A DNA stretch of 64,000 nt. It comes from Polysphondylium violaceum. Lineage: Eukaryota > Evosea > Eumycetozoa > Dictyosteliales > Dictyosteliaceae. Location: positions 1 through 64,000 of the forward strand of contig AJWJ01000012.1 in assembly GCA_000277445.1 (NCBI GenBank), given 5' to 3'. Below, in pieces: positions 34,398-45,123 of the stretch. Both the position numbers and the translations under genes were made by a program. Below the pieces are notes generated by a model that was not told where the DNA came from, ran no database searches, and was given only the letters and a program-made list of their open reading frames with translations. Position 1 is the first letter of the stretch; every line of letters begins with the position of its first letter.

Positions 34398-35894
34398 ATG
34401 AAATTACAAATAGTAATTTTGATTTGTTTTGTACTTTTAAATGTTACTACATCATATGCTAGTATCAGCCCATCAGATGTTGCCGGCCAAATAGAATCAA
34501 TTCTCAGCAATTGTTCAATGGCAGGAAACAATTGCTATGGCACTAGTTTTGGAATCGTTGTTGATATGTATGATTTATCAACACAACAATTTACAAATCT
34601 ATATAATCTCAATGATGAAATGGACTTTACTCCAGCATCAAGCACCAAATTATTGACCACCACAACTATATTTTACACATTTGGTGAGGATTTTGTTGCA
34701 TTGACACCTTTTTTCACTGATAAACCATATAATGCCGACAAAGAGGATTTGGATTTCATTTGTGTTAAAGGTCAAGGTGATCCCTCATTCAACATAAATT
34801 CGTTGGTTGACGCTGCTCAATTCTTTTCCAAGGCTGGCTCGGTCAACAATTTGATCATTGACAATACTTTTTATCAAGGTGACCCTGTGCCTCAAAATTG
34901 GGAATGGGCAGACTTGACATCTGGCTATGGTGCCATTCCAACCCCACTTATGATCAATGAGAACACCATGAATGTGTTTATCAACCCCACCAACCAAGGT
35001 GCCCCACCCACCATTTCATTCCAGTACCCAGGCGAAGATACCTATCTCCCAGTGATTAACTTGGCTACCACTGGTGCCCCGAACACACCAAACACCATTC
35101 AAATCAGATTTAGACCAGCCAGTCCATTCATCACCATCATGGGCTCCATCCCATCTGGCTCTGCCAAAATGAGCAAAAACATTCCAATTTTGAATCCAGA
35201 GGCCTACTTTTTAAATGTCTTTGGATCAATGTTAAAGGACAATGGAGTAACAATCAGAAACACAATGGTTGGTAGTTGCAACAACACTGGCTACGATTAC
35301 AAGAGTTTCCAAGTCGTATCACCACCCTTGAACCAAATGCTCAATTACACTCTCTTGGTCAGCGATAACATCTATGCAGAAACATTCCTTCGTTTACTCG
35401 GTACGACCAACACCAATCCAAATCTTCCAGCAGCTACAACACCAACCTATCTAAGAGGTTTGGATACTATCCAAAGCACACTTGGAATCGACACCACCCT
35501 CTACACTCAAGACGACGGATGTGGTCTTAGCAGACAAAACTTTATTACACCCAAAGCCTTGGTATCAGTGGTTGAGGGTGTCTATACAAATGCAGGTGAT
35601 CCAAACCATGATTTCATTTCATTCCTCCCAGTTTCTGCTGTAAGTGGTACTCTAAAAAGAAGATTTATCAATACCTCAGCACAAGGTATTGTCCATGCTA
35701 AAACCGGCTCCATGACTGGTGTCGATTCACTCACAGGTGTCATTCTTCAAGATGGTATTCATCAAAATGATCCAAATATTCCAATTATCTTTTTCTCAAT
35801 CATTGCCAACAATGAAAACTCTCAGGTCAATGGTAAAGTAATTCCAATCATTGATGAAATCATTGTTTTATTATCTCAAGTTACTAGTTTTTAA
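34398..35894 (+). CDS. Secreted S13-family D-alanyl-D-alanine carboxypeptidase/endopeptidase (PBP4/DacB-like)
   Basis: A single exon of 498 residues. The N-terminus is a classic signal peptide (MKLQIVILICFVLLNVTTSYA), so the product is secreted or lysosomal. All three penicillin-binding active-site motifs of family S13 are present and in order. S-x-x-K lies at about residues 81-84 in FTPASSTKLLTT, with the catalytic Ser; S-D-N is in LLVSDNIYAETFLRLLG; K-T-G is in VHAKTGSMTGVDSLTGVI. The spacing, with a large insertion between the first two motifs, is that of E. coli PBP4/DacB. Bacterial relatives hydrolyse D-Ala-D-Ala and cross-bridge peptides of peptidoglycan. An amoeba has no peptidoglycan, so digestion of bacterial prey walls is the likely role. 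A bacterial origin by transfer is inferred; base composition now matches the host. There are no introns. Confidence 0.9.
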   Translation: MKLQIVILICFVLLNVTTSYASISPSDVAGQIESILSNCSMAGNNCYGTSFGIVVDMYDLSTQQFTNLYNLNDEMDFTPASSTKLLTTTTIFYTFGEDFVALTPFFTDKPYNADKEDLDFICVKGQGDPSFNINSLVDAAQFFSKAGSVNNLIIDNTFYQGDPVPQNWEWADLTSGYGAIPTPLMINENTMNVFINPTNQGAPPTISFQYPGEDTYLPVINLATTGAPNTPNTIQIRFRPASPFITIMGSIPSGSAKMSKNIPILNPEAYFLNVFGSMLKDNGVTIRNTMVGSCNNTGYDYKSFQVVSPPLNQMLNYTLLVSDNIYAETFLRLLGTTNTNPNLPAATTPTYLRGLDTIQSTLGIDTTLYTQDDGCGLSRQNFITPKALVSVVEGVYTNAGDPNHDFISFLPVSAVSGTLKRRFINTSAQGIVHAKTGSMTGVDSLTGVILQDGIHQNDPNIPIIFFSIIANNENSQVNGKVIPIIDEIIVLLSQVTSF

Positions 35895-36115
35895 AAACTT
35901 TATTATTTTTTAAGAATAAAGTGTTTTCGAGTCTCATAAGACTGGAATAATTAATTAAGATTAATTTAATAATTATTAATAAACTTCTATTAATAATGTA
36001 AGATTTATTTTTAAAAGATTTACTAAAGTTTTAGCATTTACAAAGTACTTTTGATTTTTATTTTAAATTGCTTTATAGTACTTTACTAAACTTTAGAGAT
36101 ATAGCTGTTGGTGGT

Positions 36116-36573
36116 CTAAAATCCCTGACCATAATGTGGTACTTCAACGTTATCTTTAGGCAAAATATTGATACGATAGTCTACGATACCATCATCAGTA
36201 AATTCTTCTTTCAAGACATCAATTGTGCAATCACCTACTGGATAAGATTTACCTTGATAATTAAGAACTAGTTTTTTTACGTCTTTTCTTCCACTCCAAA
36301 CACCCTCATTACCCTCAGTTTTCACTGGACCTATAAAATGTATTAATAACATATTTAAAAAGACTATAATGATTATTTAATACTAACCGGTGATCATGAG
36401 AAAGCATGGACGAGGCATTATGGGAGGGGTTGGAAGAGCAACACCTAAACCAAAAAAAGTAAAAATTAGTATGTGCAGAAACTGGTGAAATATAATTTAT
36501 ACCGCTTACCATTTCCACTAATGACATGTTTACCATCTAACTCTATTGAAACACTTACAAAGACTTGATTCAT
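36116..36573 (-). CDS. Small unrecognised protein (111 residues), three exons
   Basis: Reconstructed from three exons: 36573-36510, 36444-36388 and 36330-36116. All junctions are phase 1 with donors GTAAGC and GTTAGT and acceptors GTTTAG and TTATAG, and the frame closes on TAG at 36116. The middle exon is only 57 bases. The protein starts MNQVFVSVSIELDGKHVISG, contains PTPPIMPRPCFLMITGPV, and ends VEVPHYGQGF. Alternating hydrophobic residues suggest a small beta-rich cytosolic domain. There is no signal peptide, membrane segment or known motif. Consistent phase and a conserved-looking composition make a real gene likely. No function is proposed. Confidence 0.65.
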
Positions 36574-37149
36574 TTTGTTTATTTTAATTATTACACTGTT
36601 GAAATTTTAAGAAAAGATAAAAACATGTTGGTTTAAATAGTAAATATTTTATGATTAATTTCATTGATGCCAAAAATAGAGAATCAAAAATAAAACTTTT
36701 TCGGAGAGATATCAATCACAATGTTAAATTTATTTCCATTCACATAAAATGTTATTTTTTGTTTTACCCCATACATAAATCTCCCCATATATGATGTTTT
36801 TTCATTGATTATGCATGTGTGTTTATGTAGAACTTCAAAAAGCTCACATAAAAACAACCCTAACTTTTGACCTATTTTGATCCTATATAAACATAACAAC
36901 ATAGGCAAACATAACAATAAATATGTTTGTTTTAATAATCTAAAATTCTTGTTTACATTGGGCATTTTTAAGATCTTTGCTAATGTTACGAAAATGTACC
37001 TTTTGATTTGGAATTTTATTAATCCTGTCCCCTTTCTCTTCACAAAAAAAATATATATATTACCTAACAAAATGTGTGATCAATTTTAAATACAAACACT
37101 TGAATATAAATGATAATAAAGGTAATAATAAATTGAAAATTGAAAAAGT
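36574..37149. other. Intergenic, about 0.58 kb, no gene seen
   Basis: Between the 111-residue protein start and the GRWD1 3' end, both on the minus strand. It is AT-rich, with an unremarkable open frame at about 36684-37070 that lacks coding character. Confidence 0.5.
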
Positions 37150-38648
37150 TTATTCCTCACTATTTGAAGATTTGAAAATATTAAAACCATCTCTGGCAGT
37201 AGAGATAGCAACGTGAGGGATTTGTGGATGCCAATGAACTTCTTTGATATCAGATTGACCTTGATGAATAAAGAATAATTGAGGTGGATATTGGAAATCA
37301 TCGTCTTGATTATCATTTGCTTCTTTAAATTCTTCAGTATCTTCTTCCAAAGAGAAATCCCAAATGGTGATTTGATCGTCGCTTGAGGAAACAATGACTT
37401 GAGATTCATCATATGGGTTCCACTCAATAGAGGTAATGGGACCAGTGTGATATTTGAAATCTGAAACTGGAGAGTTGCTCTTGAATGCTCTGAGATCCCA
37501 TACACGGAAGGAACCATCGTCACAACCAGACACCAAAAGATACTCGATGTTTCTCGACCAACTGATGACATTGACATCAGAGTTGTGAGCCTTGATAGAG
37601 ATGGCTGGTTTGTGTTGTCTAATGTCCCAAACTTTGATGGTTTGATCAGAACTGGCACTTGCAAGTACATTTTCTTCAGAAGGACTCCATTGAATATCTT
37701 CAACGGCGGCTGTGTGACCTTTGTATGCTTGGGCAGTAGTTTTCCAACCAGAGCCAACTGCATTTGTAATAAAAATATTTTGATCACCAGATGCTAATCT
37801 ACCAGCAACCTTGGGTGACCAATCGATTGCGTAACCTTCTTCAGTGTGTTGAGTAACTGTATGAATGGGTGCTGTATTCTTTGGTGCCGATGTATTATTT
37901 TCAAGTGCTTGAATATAATTTTCAACATTCCAAATATAAACACTTCTATTATCTGACCATGTTGCTACAATACCTTGTTGTTGATCCATTGACTATTGTA
38001 GTAATACATGTGTTAATAATTTAATTACTAATCTAATTAAAATCTCTTTAATCATTTACAATTACTTACTCTAATTCTATTAACAGCACCTTGATGATGT
38101 ACATAGTTGATTGATAATTCTGGATCGTCATCTTTATCATTTTCTTCGTCATCGTCAGAATCTTCATCGTCAGAGTTGTCTTCATCAGAATCATCTTCAT
38201 CGTGTTTGGTTTTATGAAGAGAACTGGCTTTCATAATGTATATTTTGTTATTCTTTGCTTCATCAGCTTGTGTACCGGCAACCATGTACATTGTGTGTGG
38301 ATATTTCTTTCTGTTTGTACCTAAATTATCCTTTAATGGATGAAAACTGAGACAAGGCCATTCAACAGACATTGTATGCATCATATCGTAGGCAGAACTA
38401 TCGTAATCCAATACTTCATCTTCAGCCAATGGATCAACACCAGCTCTCCATACCTTCTTGGGTCCCTTTTCTTCGCCATCACCTCCATCTTCGTCGTTAT
38501 TCAATTCATCTTCTTCAAAAGAGTGTTCTTCTTCGTCTTCAAACGATTCGTCTTCACCATCAATCTCTTCATCGTTATCAAAATCTTCGTCCTCTTCTTT
38601 GAATTCTTCGAAATCGATTGTTTCAAAATTTCTCTTTTTCTCAGCCAT
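37150..38648 (-). CDS. grwd1: Glutamate-rich WD-repeat protein 1 (ribosome biogenesis chaperone, Rrb1-like)
   Basis: Two exons, 38648-38070 and 37992-37150, give 473 residues. GRWD1/Rrb1 is a nucleolar histone-binding-type WD40 protein that chaperones ribosomal protein L3 in 60S assembly. The N-terminus is the acidic, Glu/Asp-rich stretch that names the family, followed by the diagnostic block VDPLAEDEVLDYDSSAYDM and SVEWPCLSFHPLKDN. A second acidic insert precedes the intron. The C-terminal half contains five or six WD40 repeats, for example VEDIQWSPSEENVLASASSDQTIKVWDIR, DVNVISWSRN…SGCDDGSFRVWDLR and ITSIEWNPYDESQVIVSSSDDQITIWDF. The final strand is EVHWHPQIPHVAISTARDGFNIF. The length agrees with family members. 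Confidence 0.94.
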
Positions 38649-38955
38649 TTCTATCTGTGTCTATATCTATATGGTAGGCCAGTGAGTGGGGGGCAGTGAT
38701 ATATCTAGAGCGAAATTAAAATAAAAAAAATTGCGTTTCGTTCGTTTTTTTTTTTTGATTTTTTTTTTTTTTTCCTAAACCAAAAAAAATCAACGCTAGT
38801 TGTAAAGCACTTGATGTGCGTGCATAAAACAAGAGATAATCTCCTTGATATCTCAGATATCTGATTTATATATTTAAAAAACTAAAAAAGAATCAACATT
38901 AGAATGATTTATTTAAATAAAAGATGATAATTAAATCACATTTAAAAAAGGAGTA
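38649..38955. promoter_or_regulatory. Short intergenic region with a T/A-tract promoter
   Basis: Upstream of GRWD1 and downstream of EXO1, both on the minus strand. It contains a T9-T12 pair near 38745-38775 and nothing gene-like. Confidence 0.45.
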
Positions 38956-41912
38956 TCAATTGGATGTTGGTGTTGATGTTGTATTTGGATCTCTAGAATC
39001 TTTGAATCTTTGTAATAATCTTCCTTTTAGAGACAGATTACTACTGTCGAATCCATTTGGTGTGGAAAGTATAGAAATGCCTGTATTACTAGCGGTACCA
39101 TTACTACTGCTGTTTGTGTCTTTTTGAGGTGTAAAAAAGTATTTTGAAAGGATATCCAATGAAGAATTACTTTTGGGTGCAGTGTTTTCATTTTGAGGTG
39201 ATGTAGTTGGTGTCATATTTGGTGTTATGTTTGGTGTAATTGTTATTAATCCACTAGTAAGTTTTAGGTTACTTAAAGGTGATATATTTGTATTATCTAC
39301 AGGTGTAATAGGTGTGGTTGGTGTATTTGGTGTTTTTGGTGTTATCGGCGTTGTTGTATTATTACTTGTTTTAATATTTGGTGTGTATGGCGTAGCAAAG
39401 CTATTATCATTGTTATTATTTGGTGTAATAAAATTATTATTATTATTATTATTATTATTACTTTTTGGTGTAAATACTAAACTGTTTTGACTTTGAATTT
39501 TGCTAATATTTGTTTGAATTGGACTATTGATAATATTACTATTACTATTATTAGTATTAGTATTATTATTATTATTATTATTATTGTTAATACTATTTTT
39601 TGTTGGAGTTGGTTTTCCAATAAAATCATCGTCATCGAAAACATTGTCATAGTCAAATGAAGAAAAGCTATGTGATTTTCTACCCAAGCCACCATCATCA
39701 CCGTTGTTGGATGTATTTAAATTACCATTATATTTTGGTTTCTTTAAAATAAAACTAGAATAGTCATCTGTTGATATTTTTCTTTTATCGGTTTGTTGTT
39801 CTTGTTGTTGTTTGTCATTACTATTACCAATACTACTACTACTAGTTGTTAGAGGTTGAGATAAACTATAACTATTACTATTACTATTGCTGCTATAACT
39901 ACTAGAGTAGTCAGACTTTAATGATGCTGTTTCATTGATGGTATTAAATTCACCATTACCACCAGTGGTGTATCCTTCGGTGGAGGCTGTCAATGAAAGA
40001 CTAGATTCCGATATTGATTTTCTGCTACTCCTAAAGACATAGCTCTCTTTTTTAGTGAATTGAAATTTGTCGAAAAAGTTCATACTAAATCTTTCATTAC
40101 TTGATACAAGTGAGGTTTTGCCTTTACTACCATTGCTATTATTGTTATTGTTATTGTTATTATTCATTAGGTAATCAGAATCATCACTTTCATCAAGTAC
40201 ACTCTTTGAGGGTGTATAGTTTGTAAAGAATTTACTCTTGGACGCTGTTGTTGGAGGAGATGGTGTCTTTTGTTGTTGTTGTTGTTGTTGTTGCTGTGAA
40301 TTTATTGAAAAGTGACTAATACCCATCGTTGGTGGGGAAAGGTTATAGTAGTCATCGTCATCATCGCTACCATCATCTTCAAAATCACTATCCAGACAAA
40401 AATCATCATTGTTTGTTGTTGTTGTTGTATATACATTATCTTCATCATCGTCTGAATCATAGATATTTGAATTGTTCTTGTCTGGATTAAATTGTTGTGA
40501 ATTGGTTGGTGATGTTGTTGTTTTCTCGAAATACTGTGATATCTTGGTAAATGATAGAGGTGTATTATTGATTGTGGATGTAGATGTGCTGGTTGTGGTT
40601 GTGGTTGTACTTGTGCTGCTATTTAAACTAATACTGTTGCTACTTGTATTTAGACTATTGCTACCATTACCATTACTACCACTCTTTGAGAATCTAATAC
40701 TGTACAATAGCTTTTTCGGTTGAGGGTTGAATGTAAATGTTGGTATGGGGATGGACGAATCAAACACCTCTCTTGTCTCGGGATCTATGACCCCCATTGC
40801 GATCTGCTCAGCAATGTCGTTGTCAATCAGTGGGCCAATAAAGGATATTTCATCCTCCTCGTATTCTCTGTCAAATGGCAACACTGTGGTCACCGTTTTC
40901 GATACGGGATCCCACACTCTTTGATGAAGAAAGGTGAAGTCGGCATTATTAAATTTCTTTTCATAGTCGTCTCTGGCAATACCTTTTTCTCGTCTAAGAT
41001 ATCTCAGCACCCTTTGTATATCTCTGTGCTCCTTGATTAGTTTATACGATGTTTTCAGTCCCATGCCAGGCAGAGAGGGCAAGTAATCACAGCCCGATAA
41101 AATACACATCTGTCTCACCATTGTTAAATTGAAATCCATGAAATCCCATCCACCCTTATTAATGGATGATATATTTTCAATTCTCACTTCTTTACCATAC
41201 CCATCTTTACTCATTTTAAATATCATCTGTTATTTATTTATAGTTAGTTCATATACATAGAGACATATGGACATATAGATATACATACGCAAGGAGCACC
41301 ATAAGCTACTAAATCTGAATCTTCAGTAATAATTGCATCCACTTGACCAGTGATTGATAAATATGCCAATTGAGCATCGGCTTCATAAGGAGCTACTATA
41401 TATTCTATTTTTCTTTTTCTCAACTCTTTAATTAAATTAAATGCCATTCTAGGTGTAATGTCTACTGCTTTTTGATAACAACTATTTGCTTGTGATGTAT
41501 TACCTTGTAATAAATATGCTTTTGCTTTCTTTAAATGTTCTTCTCTTGAGCTATTATATTGTTATTGTTATTTATAATTAGTACTACACTACTACTACTA
41601 CAACTTGATGTTCTTTGACTATTATACATACTGTAATCTTTCATCTTCTTTACCTTTTTTATTTGGTAAAGGACCACCGTCAAATACAACAACAGGAGTT
41701 ACTTTATTGCTTCGTAACATCTCTATTAGACTCATAAAGAATGTGATATATTTTGTAGTAGGTATACCAAGACACAACTCTTGACTACAAGAGTAAGCAC
41801 CCCTGTGTAACCATGCATAGCCATCGATAGCTACTCTTTGATTTGCATAGCTCCGAATATGTATATCTTTGGTTATCGGTTGTAAAGCAGGCAATAAACC
41901 CTGAATACCCAT
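38956..41912 (-). CDS. exo1: Exonuclease 1 (Rad2/XPG family 5'-3' exonuclease)
   Basis: Three exons, 41912-41632, 41550-41289 and 41226-38956, give 937 residues. EXO1 resects DNA 5'-3' and acts as flap nuclease in mismatch repair, double-strand-break repair and recombination. The N-domain starts [19 protein letters not shown] and has [16 protein letters not shown] with a metal-binding Asp, then [13 protein letters not shown]. The I-domain has [15 protein letters not shown] and [13 protein letters not shown], the acidic metal-ligand cluster, then [23 protein letters not shown], the helix-hairpin-helix. About 330 residues of nuclease are followed by ~550 residues of low complexity. This part has Asn tracts and a [11 protein letters not shown]-type repeat near the C-terminus, where other EXO1 proteins carry MMR-protein interaction motifs; I see no clear MLH1 box. 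All catalytic acidic residues that I can place are present. Confidence 0.93.
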
Positions 41913-42617
41913 ATCTACTCCTCCTGTATTTGATTATTGTTATTTTATCTGTATTGAATGTGTCTGTGTATATGTGTATATGTATGTGTCTATCGTGTGT
42001 TGTGCTCTACACCAACCCACCCTATTCTATACTCTAATAATATGTATATCTGGTTGCATAGGGTGATTGGATGGATATGCTATATACTGATTCAGTGATC
42101 TATCTACACTATATATATATCTATCTTTCTCTCTATCTATCTGTATTTGCCTCTCCTGTGTAATAATTCTGATTGGGGGTGGGGGTAAATTTTTGGAGGG
42201 AAAATGTTTTTGAATTTTTTCTTGATTTTTTTTACTAAGAAATCTTTGGATAAGGAATGCAATACCAACAAAAAGAGATCCAAGACCTCAGTATGTGCCT
42301 CAAAGATTTATTATTTATTCATCCGAGTGCTTTTCAAAAAAAATTTTAAGCTATATTCATAGCCAAAAAAAAAAAAAAATAAGTATAAAGATCTCATATA
42401 TAATGTAAATGTAACATTGGCCAAAGATTCAAAGATTCAAAGATTCAAATAATGAAAAAATCATACAGATAAAATAATTTAGGATGCACAACAAAATATT
42501 TGTTGTAAAAAATAAAGAATTGAAAAAAAAAAAACGAACGAAAATTTATTTTTTAATTAAATTTTATTCATTTTGAAAGATATATGCATTATTGCAAGAA
42601 CACAGAGAAACAAAGCA
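41913..42617. promoter_or_regulatory. Divergent intergenic region between EXO1 and DPH2
   Basis: 0.7 kb with TATG/TATC-rich simple sequence at 41960-42150, a G-run (gggggtgggggt) near 42175, and long A runs near 42365 and 42525. It also carries the octamer repeat described separately. No gene was seen. Confidence 0.5.
42423..42446. repeat. Perfect 3x tandem octamer AAAGATTC
   Basis: Three exact head-to-tail copies of aaagattc, with a partial fourth (aaat), lie about 170 bases upstream of the DPH2 start. Possibly a protein-binding cluster, possibly slippage. Confidence 0.85.
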
Positions 42618-44560
42618 ATGTCAGATGAAAGCACGTCACATGTGATACCCACATTCTCTACAGAGTCGTTCAATGTCAGTAGCAATAGAGATGTGATGGA
42701 GGACACCGGCATGGGCGATGCCGAGCATATCCCCACCGAGTCACAGTTTGATGCTGGTGAATACGACTTTGACACTTATTTTCAAATTGACGAGTCGATT
42801 AGAGTTATAAAACAGTACTCGTTCAACAAGGTTGCCTTACAGATCCCCGATTACCTCTTGTGGGCATCGTCGAGAATATCAAACTCGATTCAACAACAGG
42901 TGCCCACCACCAAGGCATTTGTGTTGGGCGACACGTCCTATGGTTCGTGTTGTGTTGATGAAGTCACTTCTTCTCACCTCAGATCAGATTTCATAATACA
43001 TTATGGTCACTCTTGTTTATCGCCGTATGTATAGTGTTTGTTGTGTTGCGTAGTGTGCCCTATGAGTATACTAACATAACGACATATTTAGATCATCCAA
43101 AATACCGGTCCAATATGTATTTGGAATGAAAAAAGATTTAGATATCCAGCAATTAAAAGACACAATTGCCAAAGACAGCAGCCAAAAGTATATTGTATTG
43201 TATGAGTTGTTTTATCATCATCAAAGAGATCAATTAGTAAATGAATTTAAAGATAATCAAAATATTGTAATTGGTGATATTGCCCTATATAACAATATAT
43301 TTAATAACCTAAAGAATAACAATAATAGTAATAATAATAACAATAAAGTAGAAGAAGAAGAAAACAAAGATTGTTGTAGTAAATCAAATTCATGTTGTTC
43401 AACAACAACAACAACAACAAGTAATTGTAATAATAATAATAGAGATTCATGTTGTTCAACAACAACAAATAATGATAGTTGTTGTAAATCAACAATATCA
43501 ACTTCAACTTCAACAACAACAAAAGATATAACAAATAGCAATAGTGTAATGATCCAAGATAATGAATTTATAGTTAAAATATTAGGAAGAAGTGTTACTA
43601 TACCCAAAGATAACGACAATAGTAATAGTTTAGATGTTAATAGTATTATTAAAGGTTACAACTTTTTATGGATAGGTCAAGAATGTATTACTTTAACAAA
43701 TTTATTAATGAATTTTAATCAAAATAATGTATGTACTAGAACTAGAAGTATGATATACGATGTATTTAAACTTTTACAAGTTATATTAATGAATTCCACT
43801 ACTACGACTATAGGTTTATCGATATAATCCAAAACAAAATAAACTCGACAGAGAAACATTACCCAGAAATAAAAGTTTAATGAGAAGATATCATATTTCA
43901 GAGAAATGTAAAGATGCCAATATCATTGGTATCGTTGTGGCTACATTGGCCGTGGAAAAGTATGCTGAAACCATTGATGGTCTCAAGAAACTGATTCTCA
44001 AGAGTGGAAAGAAACCCTATGTGTTTGTCGTGGGCAGATTGAATGTACCCAAGTTGGCAAACTTTTCAGAGATTGACATCTATGTTGTTGTGGCATGTCC
44101 GGAAAACACGGTCATCGACTCCAAGGACTACTACAAGCCCATCGCCACACCGTTTGAGCTCAACCTCGCGCTCAGGGGCAAACAGTGGACAGGCGAGTAC
44201 GAGACAGACTTTGGCCGCGTATTTCCCAACCTCATTGAGGACATTGACGCAGACGAACGCTACCGTGCCGAGGACGAGGCCTCGGACGACGAGGGCAACA
44301 AGATACACTTTTCGCTCGTGTCTGGCAAGATTGTGCACTCGACAAACACCGCCGCATCGTCTGTCGCCGCCCCCTCCGAGACCAGCCTGGTGGCCGCCGA
44401 CGACGCCTTCAAGCAGCTCTCTGTGGCCCAGGACCACCACACACAGCGTACCTACAAGGGCCTCGACATGCGTATCGGCGAGACACCCATCACCGCCGCT
44501 GTCACCGGTCTCTCAGGTGTCCCCCGAAACTATGACACTGATAAACAAAATCTCCAATAA
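42618..44560 (+). CDS. dph2: Diphthamide biosynthesis protein 2 (Dph2)
   Basis: Three exons, 42618-43024, 43092-43728 and 43814-44560, in frame to 596 residues. Dph2 pairs with Dph1 in the radical Fe-S complex that transfers 3-amino-3-carboxypropyl from SAM to a histidine of elongation factor 2, the first step of diphthamide synthesis. Family blocks are clear: [47 protein letters not shown] and, in exon 3, [27 protein letters not shown] plus [25 protein letters not shown]. The intron 2 donor at 43729 (GTATGT) hides inside an open frame; splicing there restores the conserved [13 protein letters not shown] run. Exon 2 carries a species-type insert of Asn, Thr and clustered Cys pairs at residues ~228-268. 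The last ~130 codons are markedly GC-rich, unlike the rest of the gene. Confidence 0.92.
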
Positions 44561-45123
44561 AGAGAAGCTGATCAATCAATGTCACTTATCAACACCCATA
44601 TCTAGATATATCTAGCGTGTTACGTATTTTATGTTTTTTTTACCAAAAATGGCATAAGCATGAAAATACCCCATAGAAAATTGAAAAAAAATTGTGTGAA
44701 AAATAAAATAAATTTTTTATAAATGTGGGGGGAATCTCAAAAATTTTTTTGAGATCTTTTTTACTATTTTTGTTTGAAATCGTCCAAATTGGTAATGAAA
44801 TTTAGGGTGGTGGGGGATGAACATACAATTTCCTTCTTTATAAATTTCAATATTTTATATGAATATGTCAAGACATTTCAAAAGAAAATAAAAAAAAATA
44901 TTTATATAAATACTGTTTTCTCTCACACTCACTCTAAATGTTTTAGTATCATCGATTCAATAGTATTAATAATACATACACATATACATATACACATATA
45001 CACATTTACACAAAAATATTTATTTGTTTGTTGTTATAAAGAGCTCTAAATTATTAATTTATTTAATAATTTAATTTAAAACTGGATACTGATAGTAATA
45101 CATATAGTAATAAAAGAAAAAAA
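44561..45123. other. Intergenic, about 0.56 kb, no gene seen
   Basis: Between the DPH2 stop and the DnaJ start, same strand. It is AT-rich with a CATATACA-type simple repeat near 44970-45010. No coding frame beyond chance. Confidence 0.5.

Noticed and set aside
36684-37070. 128-residue minus-strand frame
   Set aside because: It starts in AT-rich intergenic DNA, has no motif, and its composition (Lys/Ile/Phe/Tyr-rich) is that of random AT-rich sequence.
44043-44615. 190-residue plus-strand frame overlapping DPH2
   Set aside because: It is in an alternative frame of the GC-rich DPH2 3' part; Ser/Thr/Arg/Pro composition is typical of a shifted frame. The DPH2 frame matches its family.
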